Below are positions 9,208 to 17,736 of a stretch of 64,000 nucleotides of DNA, in pieces. Location of the stretch: the NCBI RefSeq assembly GCF_003958635.1, contig NZ_RSEK01000008.1, forward strand, positions 94,343-158,342, given 5' to 3'. Position numbers and translations under genes: made by a program. How positions within the stretch are numbered: position 1 is the first letter of the stretch; each line of letters starts with the position of its first letter. Origin of the DNA: Altericroceibacterium xinjiangense. GTDB taxonomy: Bacteria; Pseudomonadota; Alphaproteobacteria; Sphingomonadales; Sphingomonadaceae. The notes beneath the pieces are model-generated. The model saw only the letters and a program-made list of their open reading frames with translations. It searched no databases and had not been told where the DNA came from.

Positions 9208-10335
9208 CTACCCGATCCGCTTGTCCGCGATATCCGCGCCTTCCCGCAGCGCTGCCAGCTTCTTCCACGCGACCGCGGGATCGATCTTTCCGTACCCGGC
9301 AAACGTACCGAACCCGCAATCGGAGCTGGCGATCACGCGGTCCTTGCCGACGAATGCGGCGTAGCGTTCGATCCGCTGGGCAATCAATTCGGGGGTTTCG
9401 AGGTAGTTCGAACAGGAATCGATCAGCCCGGGGGCAAGGATCTTGTCCTGCGGCAGCTTCGCGTCGCGCCAGACCACCCATTCGTGCTCATGCCGGGGGT
9501 TTGCGCCTTCGAACAGGATCGTCGCCGGCCGTGCGGAGAGCACGATGTCGATGATCTTCTCAAGCGGAATGTCGAAATCGTGCGGGCCCTCGTAATTGCC
9601 CCAGCAGACGTGCATCCGCAGCATTTCCGGCGCGATGTTCGCGGTGGCGGCGTTCAACGCCTCGACGTTGGCGGAAATCGTGCGGAGGAATTCGTCCTCG
9701 CTCTGGTCCTGGTAGCCCGTGTGCCGGCTCATTGCGAGATCGGGGCAATCGAGCTGAAGCTGGAAGCCCGCCGCGACGATCGCCTCGTACTCGGGCCGCA
9801 TCGCGTCGGCCAGATCGGCCAGATAGGCCTCGTGGCTCGGGTAGAACTGGTTCGGCTGGAACGCCGTGATCAGCCCGGGAGACGCCGAGTTCAGGAAGCC
9901 TTTCACCCCGTTGCCGTGCCGGTCCATCGCGGTCCGGAACCGGCGGATGTCGTCGTGCAGCGGCTGCAGGTTGACCAGTTCCACCTTGCCGATGGCGCTG
10001 GCGCGAGTGAATTCCTGCGCACCCATGATATGCGACAGCTTCTGCGCCAGGTCCGGCACGGCTGCCAAGTCCAGCGCGGGCTTGCGCGGGCTGTGCCCGC
10101 CGAAGCCGGACAGACGCTCAATGATATAAGTGGAATAGCCGACCTTGCCGAGTTCTCCGTCGCTGACGACCGAAACTCCGGCTTCGACTTGCTGGCGGAC
10201 CGCCTGGTCCACGGCATCCTGCACCAGCCGGTCGAACTCGGCTTCGTCATAAGCCTCGCCCTTGTCGCGGGCGAGGAGCAGCGGAACGAGTTCGGGCCCG
10301 CGCGGCAGGCTTCCGACATGAGTGGTCTGGATCAC
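9208..10335 (-). CDS. MetE-like (cobalamin-independent) methyltransferase-family protein
   Basis: A 375-residue UROD/MetE-superfamily TIM barrel that corresponds to the catalytic C-terminal half of MetE. The zinc-site pattern is retained: His and Cys in HVCWGN (about residue 245), a nearby Glu, and Cys in SDCGFGTF. VSDGELGK and TTHVGSLPR are family hallmarks. It may transfer methyl groups from a folate or other donor to a thiol, linking demethylation to methionine or another acceptor (inference). GTG 10335 is preferred because AAAAGGGG lies 8 nt upstream; GTG 10344 is the alternative. It is followed by the IclR gene. Confidence 0.82.
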   Translation of the reverse strand: MIQTTHVGSLPRGPELVPLLLARDKGEAYDEAEFDRLVQDAVDQAVRQQVEAGVSVVSDGELGKVGYSTYIIERLSGFGGHSPRKPALDLAAVPDLAQKLSHIMGAQEFTRASAIGKVELVNLQPLHDDIRRFRTAMDRHGNGVKGFLNSASPGLITAFQPNQFYPSHEAYLADLADAMRPEYEAIVAAGFQLQLDCPDLAMSRHTGYQDQSEDEFLRTISANVEALNAATANIAPEMLRMHVCWGNYEGPHDFDIPLEKIIDIVLSARPATILFEGANPRHEHEWVVWRDAKLPQDKILAPGLIDSCSNYLETPELIAQRIERYAAFVGKDRVIASSDCGFGTFAGYGKIDPAVAWKKLAALREGADIADKRIG

Positions 10336-10364
10336 GAATAGCACCCCTTTTCAGAGGGCACCGT

Positions 10365-10382
10365 ATTTCACGTATGCGAAAT
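10365..10382. promoter_or_regulatory. Candidate IclR-type operator, ATTTC-N8-GAAAT
   Basis: An 18-bp imperfect palindrome (14 of 18 positions symmetric) just upstream of the MetE-like/IclR unit. It shares half-sites and N8 spacing with the site at 2549-2566. Confidence 0.4.
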
Positions 10383-10398
10383 TAACGCAAGCGCGAAG

Positions 10399-10794
10399 CT
10401 AGGGCACGATGGCGCAGCCGACGCTTTCGATCTTCCCATCCTTCAGGTGATAATGGATATACTGGCGCATTTCCTGGACCTCGCCTTTCCGGATCGGGAA
10501 AAACTCGTCGAGGTTGCGAGCCTTGAGCTCCTCGGGGGTAAGATCCGCGATTCCTTCGACCCGGACGATCCCTTCGACCGCCGTCAGATTGTCGCTATGG
10601 GCAAACCGTTCGACACGGACCGTTTCACGCACGTAGGTGTGCAGGAAGGTGTAGAACTCCCGCAGCTGCTCCCGCGTGGTGATCTCGACCCCGAAGAAGG
10701 CCATCCGCGGGTTCGGGCCGTAAAAATCGAACACCGCGTCATAGTCGCGAGCGTTGAAGGCTTCGACGTAGCGGTCATAGTCCTGGCGGTTCAT
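10399..10794 (-). CDS. SnoaL/NTF2-like protein
   Basis: A 131-residue cone-fold (NTF2-like/SnoaL) protein: RYVEAFNARDYDAVFDFY at the N-terminus is the typical opening of the fold, and REQLREFYTFLH and HYHLKDGKIESV follow as expected. Members of the fold are small hydrolases, isomerases, cyclases or binding proteins, so no reaction is assigned. ATG 10794 is preceded by GAGAGGAG. It is divergent from the GMC oxidoreductase, with a 12-bp palindrome between the two starts, and its stop lies 63 nt before the MetE-like start, so it may lead that operon. Confidence 0.82.
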   Translation of the reverse strand: MNRQDYDRYVEAFNARDYDAVFDFYGPNPRMAFFGVEITTREQLREFYTFLHTYVRETVRVERFAHSDNLTAVEGIVRVEGIADLTPEELKARNLDEFFPIRKGEVQEMRQYIHYHLKDGKIESVGCAIVP

Positions 10795-10822
10795 CTTGCG
10801 CTCCTCTCCTTGCCTTGCTTTG

Positions 10823-10834
10823 TAACGATCGTTA
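10823..10834. promoter_or_regulatory. Perfect 12-bp palindrome TAACGATCGTTA
   Basis: Lies in the 63-bp divergent gap between the SnoaL-like and GMC genes. The sequence resembles TetR-family operators (known pattern); no TetR gene is in the window, so the regulator is unknown. Confidence 0.5.
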
Positions 10835-10857
10835 GCAAGGCCGCAAGGAGAGAGACG

Positions 10858-12513
10858 ATGGCCGGAAGCAGCGAACATTTCGATTACATTGTGGTGGGTG
10901 CAGGCAGCGCGGGCTGCGTCGTCGCCGCACGGCTGAGCGAAGACCCCCACGTGAACGTCCTGCTGCTTGAGGCCGGTCAGCGGGACGAACACCCCTATCT
11001 CAAGATGCCGCTGGCTTTCCTGAAGGCCATGCCGGACCCGCGGTTCAACTGGCCCTACATGACGGAGCCGGAACCGCACCTCAATGGACGCCAGTTGCCG
11101 CTGCCGCGCGGCAAGGTGATGGGCGGATCGGGCTCCATCAACGGGATGTTCGCGATGCGCGGCCACCCGCGCGATTACGACCAGTGGGCGCAGATGGGCG
11201 CGCGCGGCTGGTCCTATGCCGATGTCCTGCCGTATTTCCGCAAGCTGGAGAACAGCTGGCGCGGCGACAGCACCTATCACGGCACGCAAGGCCCGGTGAA
11301 GGTTCGCCCGATCGACCTGCCGGAGCTGCATCATGAACGCATGATGCAGACCGCGCATGCCGCCGGACTTCCGACCAGCGAGGATCTGGCCGGGGACGTG
11401 CCGGAAGGATTCGCCCGGGGGGAGCAGACGGTCGACGAGAAGGGCCGCCGGGTCAGTGCAGCCACTGCCTACATCAAGCCGGCGCTGGGACGGCGCAATC
11501 TCGATGTACGGTCCGGCGTGCTCGTCCGCCGCGTGGTGTTCGACGGCAAGCGCTGCGTGGGCGTGGAAATCGACACGCCCGAAGGCGCGCAGGTGATCCG
11601 CGCCCGGCGCGAAGTTGTCCTCTCCGGCGGAGCCTACAATTCCCCGCACTTGCTGATGCTGTCCGGCATTGGCCCCGCCGAGCACCTGCGCGAGCATGGG
11701 ATCGACGTGCTGCACGACAGCCCCGGCGTCGGCCGCAACCTGCAGGAACACCCCACCGCCTCGCTGGAATTCAACGCCAGCCAGCCGGTCACTTTCCTCA
11801 ACCAGTTGCGGTGGGACAAGATCGCTCTCAACTCGGTCCGCTGGGCGCTGTTCGGCACCGGGCCGATGGCGACCCAGGTCAACAGCTGCAACGTGGTCGT
11901 CCGCACGGCGGATCACCTCGACCGCCCGGACCTGCAGATCATGGTTAACCCCATCCGCTTCGATGCCCAGACCTGGTTCCCTGGCGTGCGCGCGGTGCAG
12001 GAGCATGTCTGGTGGGCCGGTCTTGTCCAGCTTCACCCCGAAAGCCGCGGCTGGGTGAACTTGCGCAGCGCCGACCCGCGTGAAACCGCGGCGGTCACGC
12101 TCAACATCCTGGCGACTGAGGAAGACCGCGCGCAGATGCGCCGCTCCGTCCGGATGGCGCGCAAGATCTACAACACCCCGCCGATGAGCGAATATGTCGG
12201 CAGCGAACGCACCCCGGGGGCACAGGTCGAGACCGACGAGGAACTGGACGCCTACATCGCGGCCAGCTGCTATGTCGCGCAGCACCCGACCAGCACCTGC
12301 GCGATGGCGATGGGCGACCGTTCGGTGGTCGATTCGGAACTGCGCGTCCTTGGGGTTGAAGGCCTGCGGGTGGCGGATTGCTCGGTCATGCCGACGGTTC
12401 CGGGCGGCAACACCAACTTGTCCGCGATCATGGTCGGTGAAAAGTGCGCCGACCTGATCAAGGGCGAAGTCCTGCCGGCCGCCGAAGTCCCGAATCTCGA
12501 GCACGCGGCATGA
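10858..12513 (+). CDS. GMC-family FAD-dependent oxidoreductase
   Basis: A 551-residue flavoprotein of the glucose-methanol-choline family, likely oxidising an alcohol in the cytosol. Seen: the FAD-binding YIVVGAGSAGCVVAARL at residues 9-25, the GMC signature GKVMGGSGSINGMFAMRG (about residue 83), and the C-terminal active-site region AQHPTSTCAMAMGD with PGGNTNLSAIMVGEK. ATG 10858 is preceded by AAGGAGAGAG. Its stop overlaps the ATG of the next gene (ATGA), and four genes follow in tight coupling to 14190. The substrate is unknown; choline and aryl or aliphatic alcohol dehydrogenases are the nearest well-known relatives. Confidence 0.93.
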   Translation: MAGSSEHFDYIVVGAGSAGCVVAARLSEDPHVNVLLLEAGQRDEHPYLKMPLAFLKAMPDPRFNWPYMTEPEPHLNGRQLPLPRGKVMGGSGSINGMFAMRGHPRDYDQWAQMGARGWSYADVLPYFRKLENSWRGDSTYHGTQGPVKVRPIDLPELHHERMMQTAHAAGLPTSEDLAGDVPEGFARGEQTVDEKGRRVSAATAYIKPALGRRNLDVRSGVLVRRVVFDGKRCVGVEIDTPEGAQVIRARREVVLSGGAYNSPHLLMLSGIGPAEHLREHGIDVLHDSPGVGRNLQEHPTASLEFNASQPVTFLNQLRWDKIALNSVRWALFGTGPMATQVNSCNVVVRTADHLDRPDLQIMVNPIRFDAQTWFPGVRAVQEHVWWAGLVQLHPESRGWVNLRSADPRETAAVTLNILATEEDRAQMRRSVRMARKIYNTPPMSEYVGSERTPGAQVETDEELDAYIAASCYVAQHPTSTCAMAMGDRSVVDSELRVLGVEGLRVADCSVMPTVPGGNTNLSAIMVGEKCADLIKGEVLPAAEVPNLEHAA

Positions 12514-12899
12514 GCCGGACCGCGCAGGAGGAAGCAAATCTCGCCCTCGTGCTCGGGTTGTTTCGTGACGTGCTGAACCCGATGGATTCGGGCGCGGTGG
12601 ACCGGTTCATCGCGCCCGACTACGTCCAGCACAACCAGTCGGTCGAGCCGGGGCGGGAGCCGCTCAAGCGCTTTCTCGACATGATTCGGGAGCAGACACC
12701 CGACGCGGTGCACGACGTGAAGCGCGCGTTCGTGGACGGCGACCACGTGACCGTTCACTATCACGTGCGCCGCTGGCCCGACGATCTCGGCTGGGCGGTG
12801 ATCGACATCTTCCGGGTTGAGAACGGACTGATCGTCGAACACTGGGACGTGATGCAGGACGTGGTCGAGGGCGGCCCGAACCCGATTTCACCATTTTGA
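12510..12899 (+). CDS. SnoaL-like polyketide-cyclase-fold protein
   Basis: A 129-residue SnoaL-like protein: ALVLGLFRDVLNPMDSGAVDRFIAPDYVQHNQSVEPG and AVIDIFRVENGLIVEHWDVMQ (each quoted only in part, e.g. FIAPDYVQHNQ and GLIVEHWDVMQ) are characteristic of the SnoaL-like family. It overlaps the GMC gene by 4 nt and precedes the SDR by 11 nt, so it is translated as part of the operon. A role as an isomerase, hydratase or cyclase on the pathway intermediate is possible, but no catalytic residue can be assigned from this sequence alone. Confidence 0.85.
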   Translation: MSRTAQEEANLALVLGLFRDVLNPMDSGAVDRFIAPDYVQHNQSVEPGREPLKRFLDMIREQTPDAVHDVKRAFVDGDHVTVHYHVRRWPDDLGWAVIDIFRVENGLIVEHWDVMQDVVEGGPNPISPF

Positions 12900-12910
12900 G
12901 GGAGAGCCAG

Positions 12911-13663
12911 GTGACACGTTTTCAGGACAAGGTCGTCCTCGTGCTCGGCGGCAACAGCGGGATCGGCCTCGCGTCGGCCCAGGCCTTTGCCAAGGAAGGC
13001 GCGAAAGTGCGGATTACCGGCCGCAACCAGCAGACGCTGGACGAAGCGGTGAGCGCCATTCCGGGGGCCAAGGGCTTCCAGTCGGACATCGCCGACATCG
13101 CTTCGACGGAGCAGGTGATTTCCGCCATCGAGGCGGAAGACGGACGGATCGACGTGCTCTACGTTAACGCCGGGGTCGGCGGGTTCGCTCCCTTGCGTGA
13201 CGTAACCGAGGACGCGTGGGACCACGTCCATTCGGTCAATCTCAAAGGCTGCATATTTGCGATCCAGAAGGCCGTGCGCCTGATGGGCAAGGGCGGCGCG
13301 ATCATCGTTACCGGGTCGATTGGTGCCCATGCCTCTCTGCCCGGCAATCTGGCCTACGCCGCCGCCAAGGGCGGGCTCTACGCCGCCGTGAAGGTGATTG
13401 CCGGCGAACTGGTGAGCGAGGGCATCCGGGTAAACATGGTTAGCCCGGGACCGATCGACACGCCGCTGCTTTATCGCAATCCGGGCATGAGCGACGAAGC
13501 GGTCGCCGCGCTCAAGGACAAGATGATCGAGAACATCCCGATGCACCGGATGGGACAAAGCGAGGAAGTTGCCCGTACGGTGCTGTTCCTCGCCTCCGAC
13601 GAGGCATCGTTCATTACCGCCGCGAACCTGTTCGTCGATGGCGGCCTGCTGGAGCTTCGCTGA
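12911..13663 (+). CDS. Short-chain dehydrogenase/reductase
   Basis: A 250-residue classical SDR using NAD(P)H. Seen: the cofactor motif GGNSGIG (residues about 11-17), YVNAGVGG, the catalytic Ser in VTGSIG, YAAAK as the Tyr-x3-Lys pair, and SPGPIDTPL. The GTG start at 12911 follows AGGGAGAG; a TTG at 12896 in the same frame is less well placed. The stop overlaps the ATG of the DUF3237 gene (TGATG), so the two are translationally coupled. It may act after or before the GMC oxidoreductase on the same alcohol/ketone series (inference). Confidence 0.92.
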   Translation: MTRFQDKVVLVLGGNSGIGLASAQAFAKEGAKVRITGRNQQTLDEAVSAIPGAKGFQSDIADIASTEQVISAIEAEDGRIDVLYVNAGVGGFAPLRDVTEDAWDHVHSVNLKGCIFAIQKAVRLMGKGGAIIVTGSIGAHASLPGNLAYAAAKGGLYAAVKVIAGELVSEGIRVNMVSPGPIDTPLLYRNPGMSDEAVAALKDKMIENIPMHRMGQSEEVARTVLFLASDEASFITAANLFVDGGLLELR

Positions 13664-14190
13664 TGGACTTCCACGATTCCACCCCGTTCACCCCGCCGTT
13701 TTCCACCGTCGACAACCCGCGTCTCGAATTCGTGATGGAAGTCCGGCTGAAGTTCCCGGAGGTCTACACGATGGCCAATGTGCCGAGCGGCGGCAACCGC
13801 AGCGCGGTGCTGGTGGAAAGCGGAACGTTCGAGGGACCGCGCCTCAAGGGCCGCGCCGTGCCCCATTCGGGCGGCGACTACGCTTATTTCCGTCCCGATG
13901 ACGTAGCGGTGTTCGACGCCCGCTACCTGCTGGAAGAGGAGGACGGCACGCTGATCCTGCTCAACAACAAGGGATTCCTTTGGGGCCGCCAGCCCGACAC
14001 GATGCAGCGGCTGCGGGACTGGGCGTTCTCGGACGGAGAGCCGGTCGACAACCAGCAGTACTACCTGCGCGGCCAGCCGACCTTCGAATGTCCGGTCGGC
14101 AAGCACGACTGGCTGACCAAACACGTCTTCATCGGCGTGGGTGAACGGCGGAGCGACGGCAACCTCCTGCGGTACTACGCACTCGTCTGA
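13663..14190 (+). CDS. DUF3237-family protein
   Basis: A 175-residue DUF3237 protein. The family trait of a compact barrel with GGDYAYFRPD and DARYLLEEEDGTLILLNNKG is seen; these proteins recur in catabolic clusters of actinobacteria and sphingomonads but have no agreed reaction. Its ATG shares the A of the SDR stop codon. It is the last gene of the GMC-SnoaL-SDR-DUF3237 unit; the next gene, argB, is unrelated. Confidence 0.85.
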   Translation: MDFHDSTPFTPPFSTVDNPRLEFVMEVRLKFPEVYTMANVPSGGNRSAVLVESGTFEGPRLKGRAVPHSGGDYAYFRPDDVAVFDARYLLEEEDGTLILLNNKGFLWGRQPDTMQRLRDWAFSDGEPVDNQQYYLRGQPTFECPVGKHDWLTKHVFIGVGERRSDGNLLRYYALV

Positions 14191-14248
14191 CCTAGGCAGC
14201 GCGCGCCGGAGCGGCTAAGCGCCGCGCCGCAAGGAGGTACGCACACGC

Positions 14249-15154
14249 ATGGGCCAAGACACGTTCGACCAGACGGCAATGCTCGCGAAAGCGGAAGTGC
14301 TGATCGAGGCGCTGCCGTATCTCCAGCGTTATGCCGGGCGTACTTTCGTCGTGAAATACGGCGGGCACGCGATGGGCGATCCGGAGGCGGCGCGCGACTT
14401 TGCCGAAGACATCGTGCTGCTGAAGGCAGTCGGCATCAACCCGGTGGTCGTCCACGGGGGCGGGCCACAGATCGGGGCGATGCTGAAGAAGCTGGGAGTC
14501 GAATCCACCTTCATTGACGGCCTGCGCGTGACCGACAAGGCCACCGCCGAAGTGGCCGAAATGGTCCTGTCCGGTGGGATCAACAAGGAACTGGTCGCCT
14601 GGATCGCCCGCGCGGGCGGCAAGGCGATCGGCATTTCCGGCAAGGACGGCGGACTGGTGACCGCGACCAAGGTGACCCGCACCGTCAAGGACCCGGAAAG
14701 CAACATCGAACAAGCGGTCGACCTCGGCTTTGTCGGGGAGCCGTCGCATGTCGACATCACGATCCTCGAAACCGCGAGCAACGCGGGGATGATTCCGATC
14801 GTCGCCCCGATCGGCGCGGGGGCCGACGGGCATACCTACAACATCAACGCCGACACGATGGCCGGCGCGATTGCAGCAGCCCTGGGTGCGGCGCGCCTGT
14901 TCCTTCTGACCGACGTCAAGGGCGTGCTGAACAAGCAGGGCGAGTTGCTGACTGACCTCACCCCGGCCGACATCGCCACCTTGCGCAACGACGGCACGAT
15001 CAGCGGCGGGATGATCCCGAAGCTGGAAACCTGCGTCCAGGCGGTGGAGGCAGGCTGTGAGGCTGCCGTGGTGCTGGACGGCCGGGTTCCGCACGCGATG
15101 CTGCTGGAATTCTTCACCTCGCGCGGGGCCGGCACCCTGGTGCGGGCCGGATGA
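14249..15154 (+). CDS. argB: Acetylglutamate kinase
   Basis: Phosphorylates N-acetylglutamate in arginine biosynthesis; cytosolic. The 301-residue protein has the amino-acid-kinase fold with [36 protein letters not shown] and GMIPKLETC, all ArgB hallmarks. The N-terminal helix preceding the kinase core is the form found in arginine-regulated hexameric enzymes. ATG 14249. It is followed by a yggT-like gene and folD in the same direction, an arrangement consistent with a housekeeping locus. Confidence 0.97.
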   Translation: MGQDTFDQTAMLAKAEVLIEALPYLQRYAGRTFVVKYGGHAMGDPEAARDFAEDIVLLKAVGINPVVVHGGGPQIGAMLKKLGVESTFIDGLRVTDKATAEVAEMVLSGGINKELVAWIARAGGKAIGISGKDGGLVTATKVTRTVKDPESNIEQAVDLGFVGEPSHVDITILETASNAGMIPIVAPIGAGADGHTYNINADTMAGAIAAALGAARLFLLTDVKGVLNKQGELLTDLTPADIATLRNDGTISGGMIPKLETCVQAVEAGCEAAVVLDGRVPHAMLLEFFTSRGAGTLVRAG

Positions 15155-15233
15155 CCGGTTGATGCAAGCCTACCCGGTCGGCTAGGCAGTCCGGGCCGGC
15201 AACCCGGCTCCAAGCGAAAGGCCAAGAGCACTC

Positions 15234-15509
15234 ATGTTGACCCTAATCGCCATCGTCGGCCTGATCACCCGCGTGGTGACAATGCTGGTGATCGTCCAGA
15301 TGATCATCGGCCTGCTGTTCGCCTTCAACGTGATCAGCGCGCGCAACGAATTCATGATGGCGATCTACAACGCGATCAACTCGCTGCTCGAACCGGTGCT
15401 GCGGCCGATCCGCCGCATCATGCCGGCCACGGGCGCGATCGACTTTTCACCGCTGGTCCTGATCCTGGGCCTGCAGATCCTGATGATCATTCTGACTGGG
15501 GTTGCCTGA
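15234..15509 (+). CDS. YggT-family membrane protein
   Basis: A 91-residue integral membrane protein with two hydrophobic segments (residues about 3-33 and 70-90) and the family's [16 protein letters not shown] loop between them. YggT proteins are implicated in osmotic tolerance and cell-division-associated functions, with no defined reaction. Its TGA overlaps the ATG of the following folD gene (TGATG). Confidence 0.9.
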   Translation: MLTLIAIVGLITRVVTMLVIVQMIIGLLFAFNVISARNEFMMAIYNAINSLLEPVLRPIRRIMPATGAIDFSPLVLILGLQILMIILTGVA

Positions 15510-16399
15510 TGACTGCCGAAAAAATCGACGGAAAAGCCTTTGCCGCGTCCTTGCGTGAAACGGTTGGCCGTTACGCCGCCGAGTTCGAACGCAAGGCCAA
15601 CCGCAAGGCTGGCCTTGCGGTCGTGCTGGTGGGAGAAGACCCGGCCAGCCAAGTCTATGTCCGCAGCAAGGGCAAATCGACCGTCGAAGCCGGCATGAAC
15701 AGCTTCGAGTTCCGCATGGACGCGGACACGCCGGAACAGGCCCTGCTCGACAAGATCGATTCGCTGAACCGCGACGACGCCGTCGACGGTATCCTGGTCC
15801 AGCTGCCGCTGCCCAAGCACATGGACGAGGCGAAGGTTATCGCCACAATCAACCCTGACAAGGACGTGGACGGGTTCCACGTGATCAACGCCGGGCGGCT
15901 GGCGGTCGGGCAGGAAGGCTTCGTCCCCTGCACTCCGCTTGGCTGCCTGATGCTGCTGGAGGACCGTCTGGGCGATTTATCGGGCAAGGAAGCGGTCGTG
16001 ATCGGCCGCTCCAACATCGTCGGCAAGCCGATGGCGCAGCTGCTGACGGACGCGAACGCAACCGTCACCATCGCCCACAGCCGGACGAAGGACTTGCCCG
16101 GAGTGGTGCGCCGCGCCGACATCGTCGTCGCCGCCGTTGGTCGTCCGGAAATGGTCAAGGGCGACTGGCTGAAGCCGGGCGCGGTCGTGATCGACGTAGG
16201 CATCAACCGCATCGAGGGCGAAGGCGGCAAGGGTAAGCTGGTGGGCGACGTCGATTACCAGGAAGCAATGCAGGTCGCCTCGGCCGTCACCCCGGTGCCC
16301 GGCGGCGTCGGCCCGATGACGATCGCGGTCCTGCTGCGCAACACGCTGGTCGCCGCTTATCGCCAGGAAGGCATCGCGCTGGACAAGGACGCGCTGTGA
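15509..16399 (+). CDS. folD: FolD, methylene-THF dehydrogenase/cyclohydrolase
   Basis: Complete 296-residue FolD. Seen: [20 protein letters not shown] with the catalytic lysine, [43 protein letters not shown], and the C-terminal [16 protein letters not shown]. It produces 10-formyl-THF for purine and initiator-tRNA formylation. It is coupled to the upstream yggT-like gene and overlaps the lipoprotein gene downstream by 4 nt. This is the second folD in the window; residue differences around the substrate site (RSKGK here against AHKIK at the left edge) show that the copies are diverged paralogues, not a recent duplication. Confidence 0.97.
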   Translation: MTAEKIDGKAFAASLRETVGRYAAEFERKANRKAGLAVVLVGEDPASQVYVRSKGKSTVEAGMNSFEFRMDADTPEQALLDKIDSLNRDDAVDGILVQLPLPKHMDEAKVIATINPDKDVDGFHVINAGRLAVGQEGFVPCTPLGCLMLLEDRLGDLSGKEAVVIGRSNIVGKPMAQLLTDANATVTIAHSRTKDLPGVVRRADIVVAAVGRPEMVKGDWLKPGAVVIDVGINRIEGEGGKGKLVGDVDYQEAMQVASAVTPVPGGVGPMTIAVLLRNTLVAAYRQEGIALDKDAL

Positions 16400-17079
16400 G
16401 CCCGCGCCGGCTTTCCGGCCTGCTGCTGGCGCTGCTTGCGGCCTGCGCCACCGGGCCGGACAAGCCGGGCCGGGACTTGCGCCCCACCGCCACTCCCAGC
16501 ACGGTCGTGGCCGCAGAACTGGCGTTCGCACGGCTGGCGCAGGAAAAGGGCCAGTGGACCGCGTTCCGCGAATACGCGACCGATGACGCGGTGATGTTCG
16601 TGCCGCAGCCGGTCAACGCGCGGGACTGGCTGCGCAGCCAGTCCGATCCCGCCCAGGCGGTTCGCTGGCAACCGCATCAGGTCTGGTCGAGCTGCGACGG
16701 CTCGCTCGCGGTCACCAGAGGCGCCTGGCAGGGAGTGGAAGGCGTCACCGGGTACTTCACGACCGTGTGGCAGCGGCAGCGGGATGGATCGTACATGTGG
16801 GTGCTCGACCAGGGGGACACGCTGGCGCAGCCGCTGGCGGCGCCGGAGATGATCCAGGCCTCCGTTGCCGAATGCGCCTCCCTACCGGCCGCAGCGCCTG
16901 CTCCGGGCAGCGTGCCCCCGCCTGCTGGCGGGGTGGTGCGGCGCGAAGGGGTGTCGGAGGATCGCACCTTGCAATGGGTAGTCGATATCGCGCCCGATTA
17001 CGGCCGCACGCTCACGGTCCGGCGCTGGACCGGATCGGGGTATGAGGACGTGCTCCGCGGCGAGGTGGCTGCGCCCTAA
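16396..17079 (+). CDS. Putative lipoprotein with NTF2-like domain
   Basis: A 227-residue protein with a lipobox (LLAAC, Cys17), so it is probably a lipoprotein anchored to the outer or inner membrane. The first half ([25 protein letters not shown], quoted in part as [12 protein letters not shown]) looks like an NTF2/DUF4440-type fold, followed by a proline-rich linker (about residues 150-165) and a short C-terminal domain. Function unknown. The GTG start overlaps the folD stop (GTGA), so the two are coupled. Confidence 0.8.
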   Translation: MSPRRLSGLLLALLAACATGPDKPGRDLRPTATPSTVVAAELAFARLAQEKGQWTAFREYATDDAVMFVPQPVNARDWLRSQSDPAQAVRWQPHQVWSSCDGSLAVTRGAWQGVEGVTGYFTTVWQRQRDGSYMWVLDQGDTLAQPLAAPEMIQASVAECASLPAAAPAPGSVPPPAGGVVRREGVSEDRTLQWVVDIAPDYGRTLTVRRWTGSGYEDVLRGEVAAP

Positions 17080-17083
17080 GCCG

Positions 17084-17707
17084 ATGTTCGAGCTGTTCGT
17101 CTCCTCCTTCATCACCCTGTTCGTGGTGATCGATCCGCCCGGGTGCGCGCCGATCTATTATGGCCTGACCCGGGACGCATCGCCTGCGGAACGGCGATCG
17201 ATGGCGATGCGCGCCACCCTGATCGCCTCGCTGATCCTGCTCGGCTTCGCGTTGTTCGGCGAGGCGTTGCTTCAGTCCCTGCACATCGAACTGGACGCCT
17301 TCCGCATTGCCGGAGGAATCATGCTGTTCCTCATCGCGTTCGACATGGTGTTCGAACGGCGCACCCAGCGGCGGGAAGAACGAGCCGAAAAGATCCTCGG
17401 CACCCCGGAAGTGGAGGACGTTTCCGTCTTCCCGATGGCGATGCCGATGCTTGCCGGGCCCGGCGCGATCGCGTCCGTGATGCTGCTGGTCGCGCGCACA
17501 CGGGGGATCGAGGAAAGCCTGGTGGTGATCGCCGCGCTGGCAGCGGTGATGATCCTGACGCTCATCGCCCTGCTCGCCGCCGCACCGCTGATGCGCTTGT
17601 TCGGCCAGCGGGTGGAAGCGGTGGTAACGCGGCTGCTGGGCGTGCTGCTGGCTGCGCTGGCGGCCCAATTCGTGATCAACGGCTTGCGGGGAAGCTTCGG
17701 TCTGTGA
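17084..17707 (+). CDS. MarC-family inner-membrane protein
   Basis: A 207-residue, six-helix inner-membrane protein of the MarC/UPF0056 family. Seen: the opening FVSSFITLFVVIDPPGCAPIY, the charged cytoplasmic loop ERRTQRREERAEK, FPMAMPMLAGPGAI and the C-terminal LLGVLLAALAAQFVINGL. Despite the name it is not a demonstrated multidrug transporter. ATG 17084 lies 4 nt after the lipoprotein stop. It is convergent with the Lon-N gene. Confidence 0.92.
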   Translation: MFELFVSSFITLFVVIDPPGCAPIYYGLTRDASPAERRSMAMRATLIASLILLGFALFGEALLQSLHIELDAFRIAGGIMLFLIAFDMVFERRTQRREERAEKILGTPEVEDVSVFPMAMPMLAGPGAIASVMLLVARTRGIEESLVVIAALAAVMILTLIALLAAAPLMRLFGQRVEAVVTRLLGVLLAALAAQFVINGLRGSFGL

Positions 17708-17709
17708 GG

Positions 17710-17730
17710 CCCTTCCCGCAACCGGGAGGG
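17710..17730. terminator. Hairpin between convergent genes
   Basis: CCCTTCCCG pairs with CGGGAGGG (one bulge) around a 4-nt loop. No long T tract follows. Probably a shared terminator for the MarC and Lon-N genes. Confidence 0.45.
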
Positions 17731-17736
17731 ACTTTG

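Noticed and set aside
9206..9481. N-terminally extended IclR start
   Set aside because: The extension overlaps the MetE-like gene in another frame and has no IclR similarity; ATG 9205 gives the family length.
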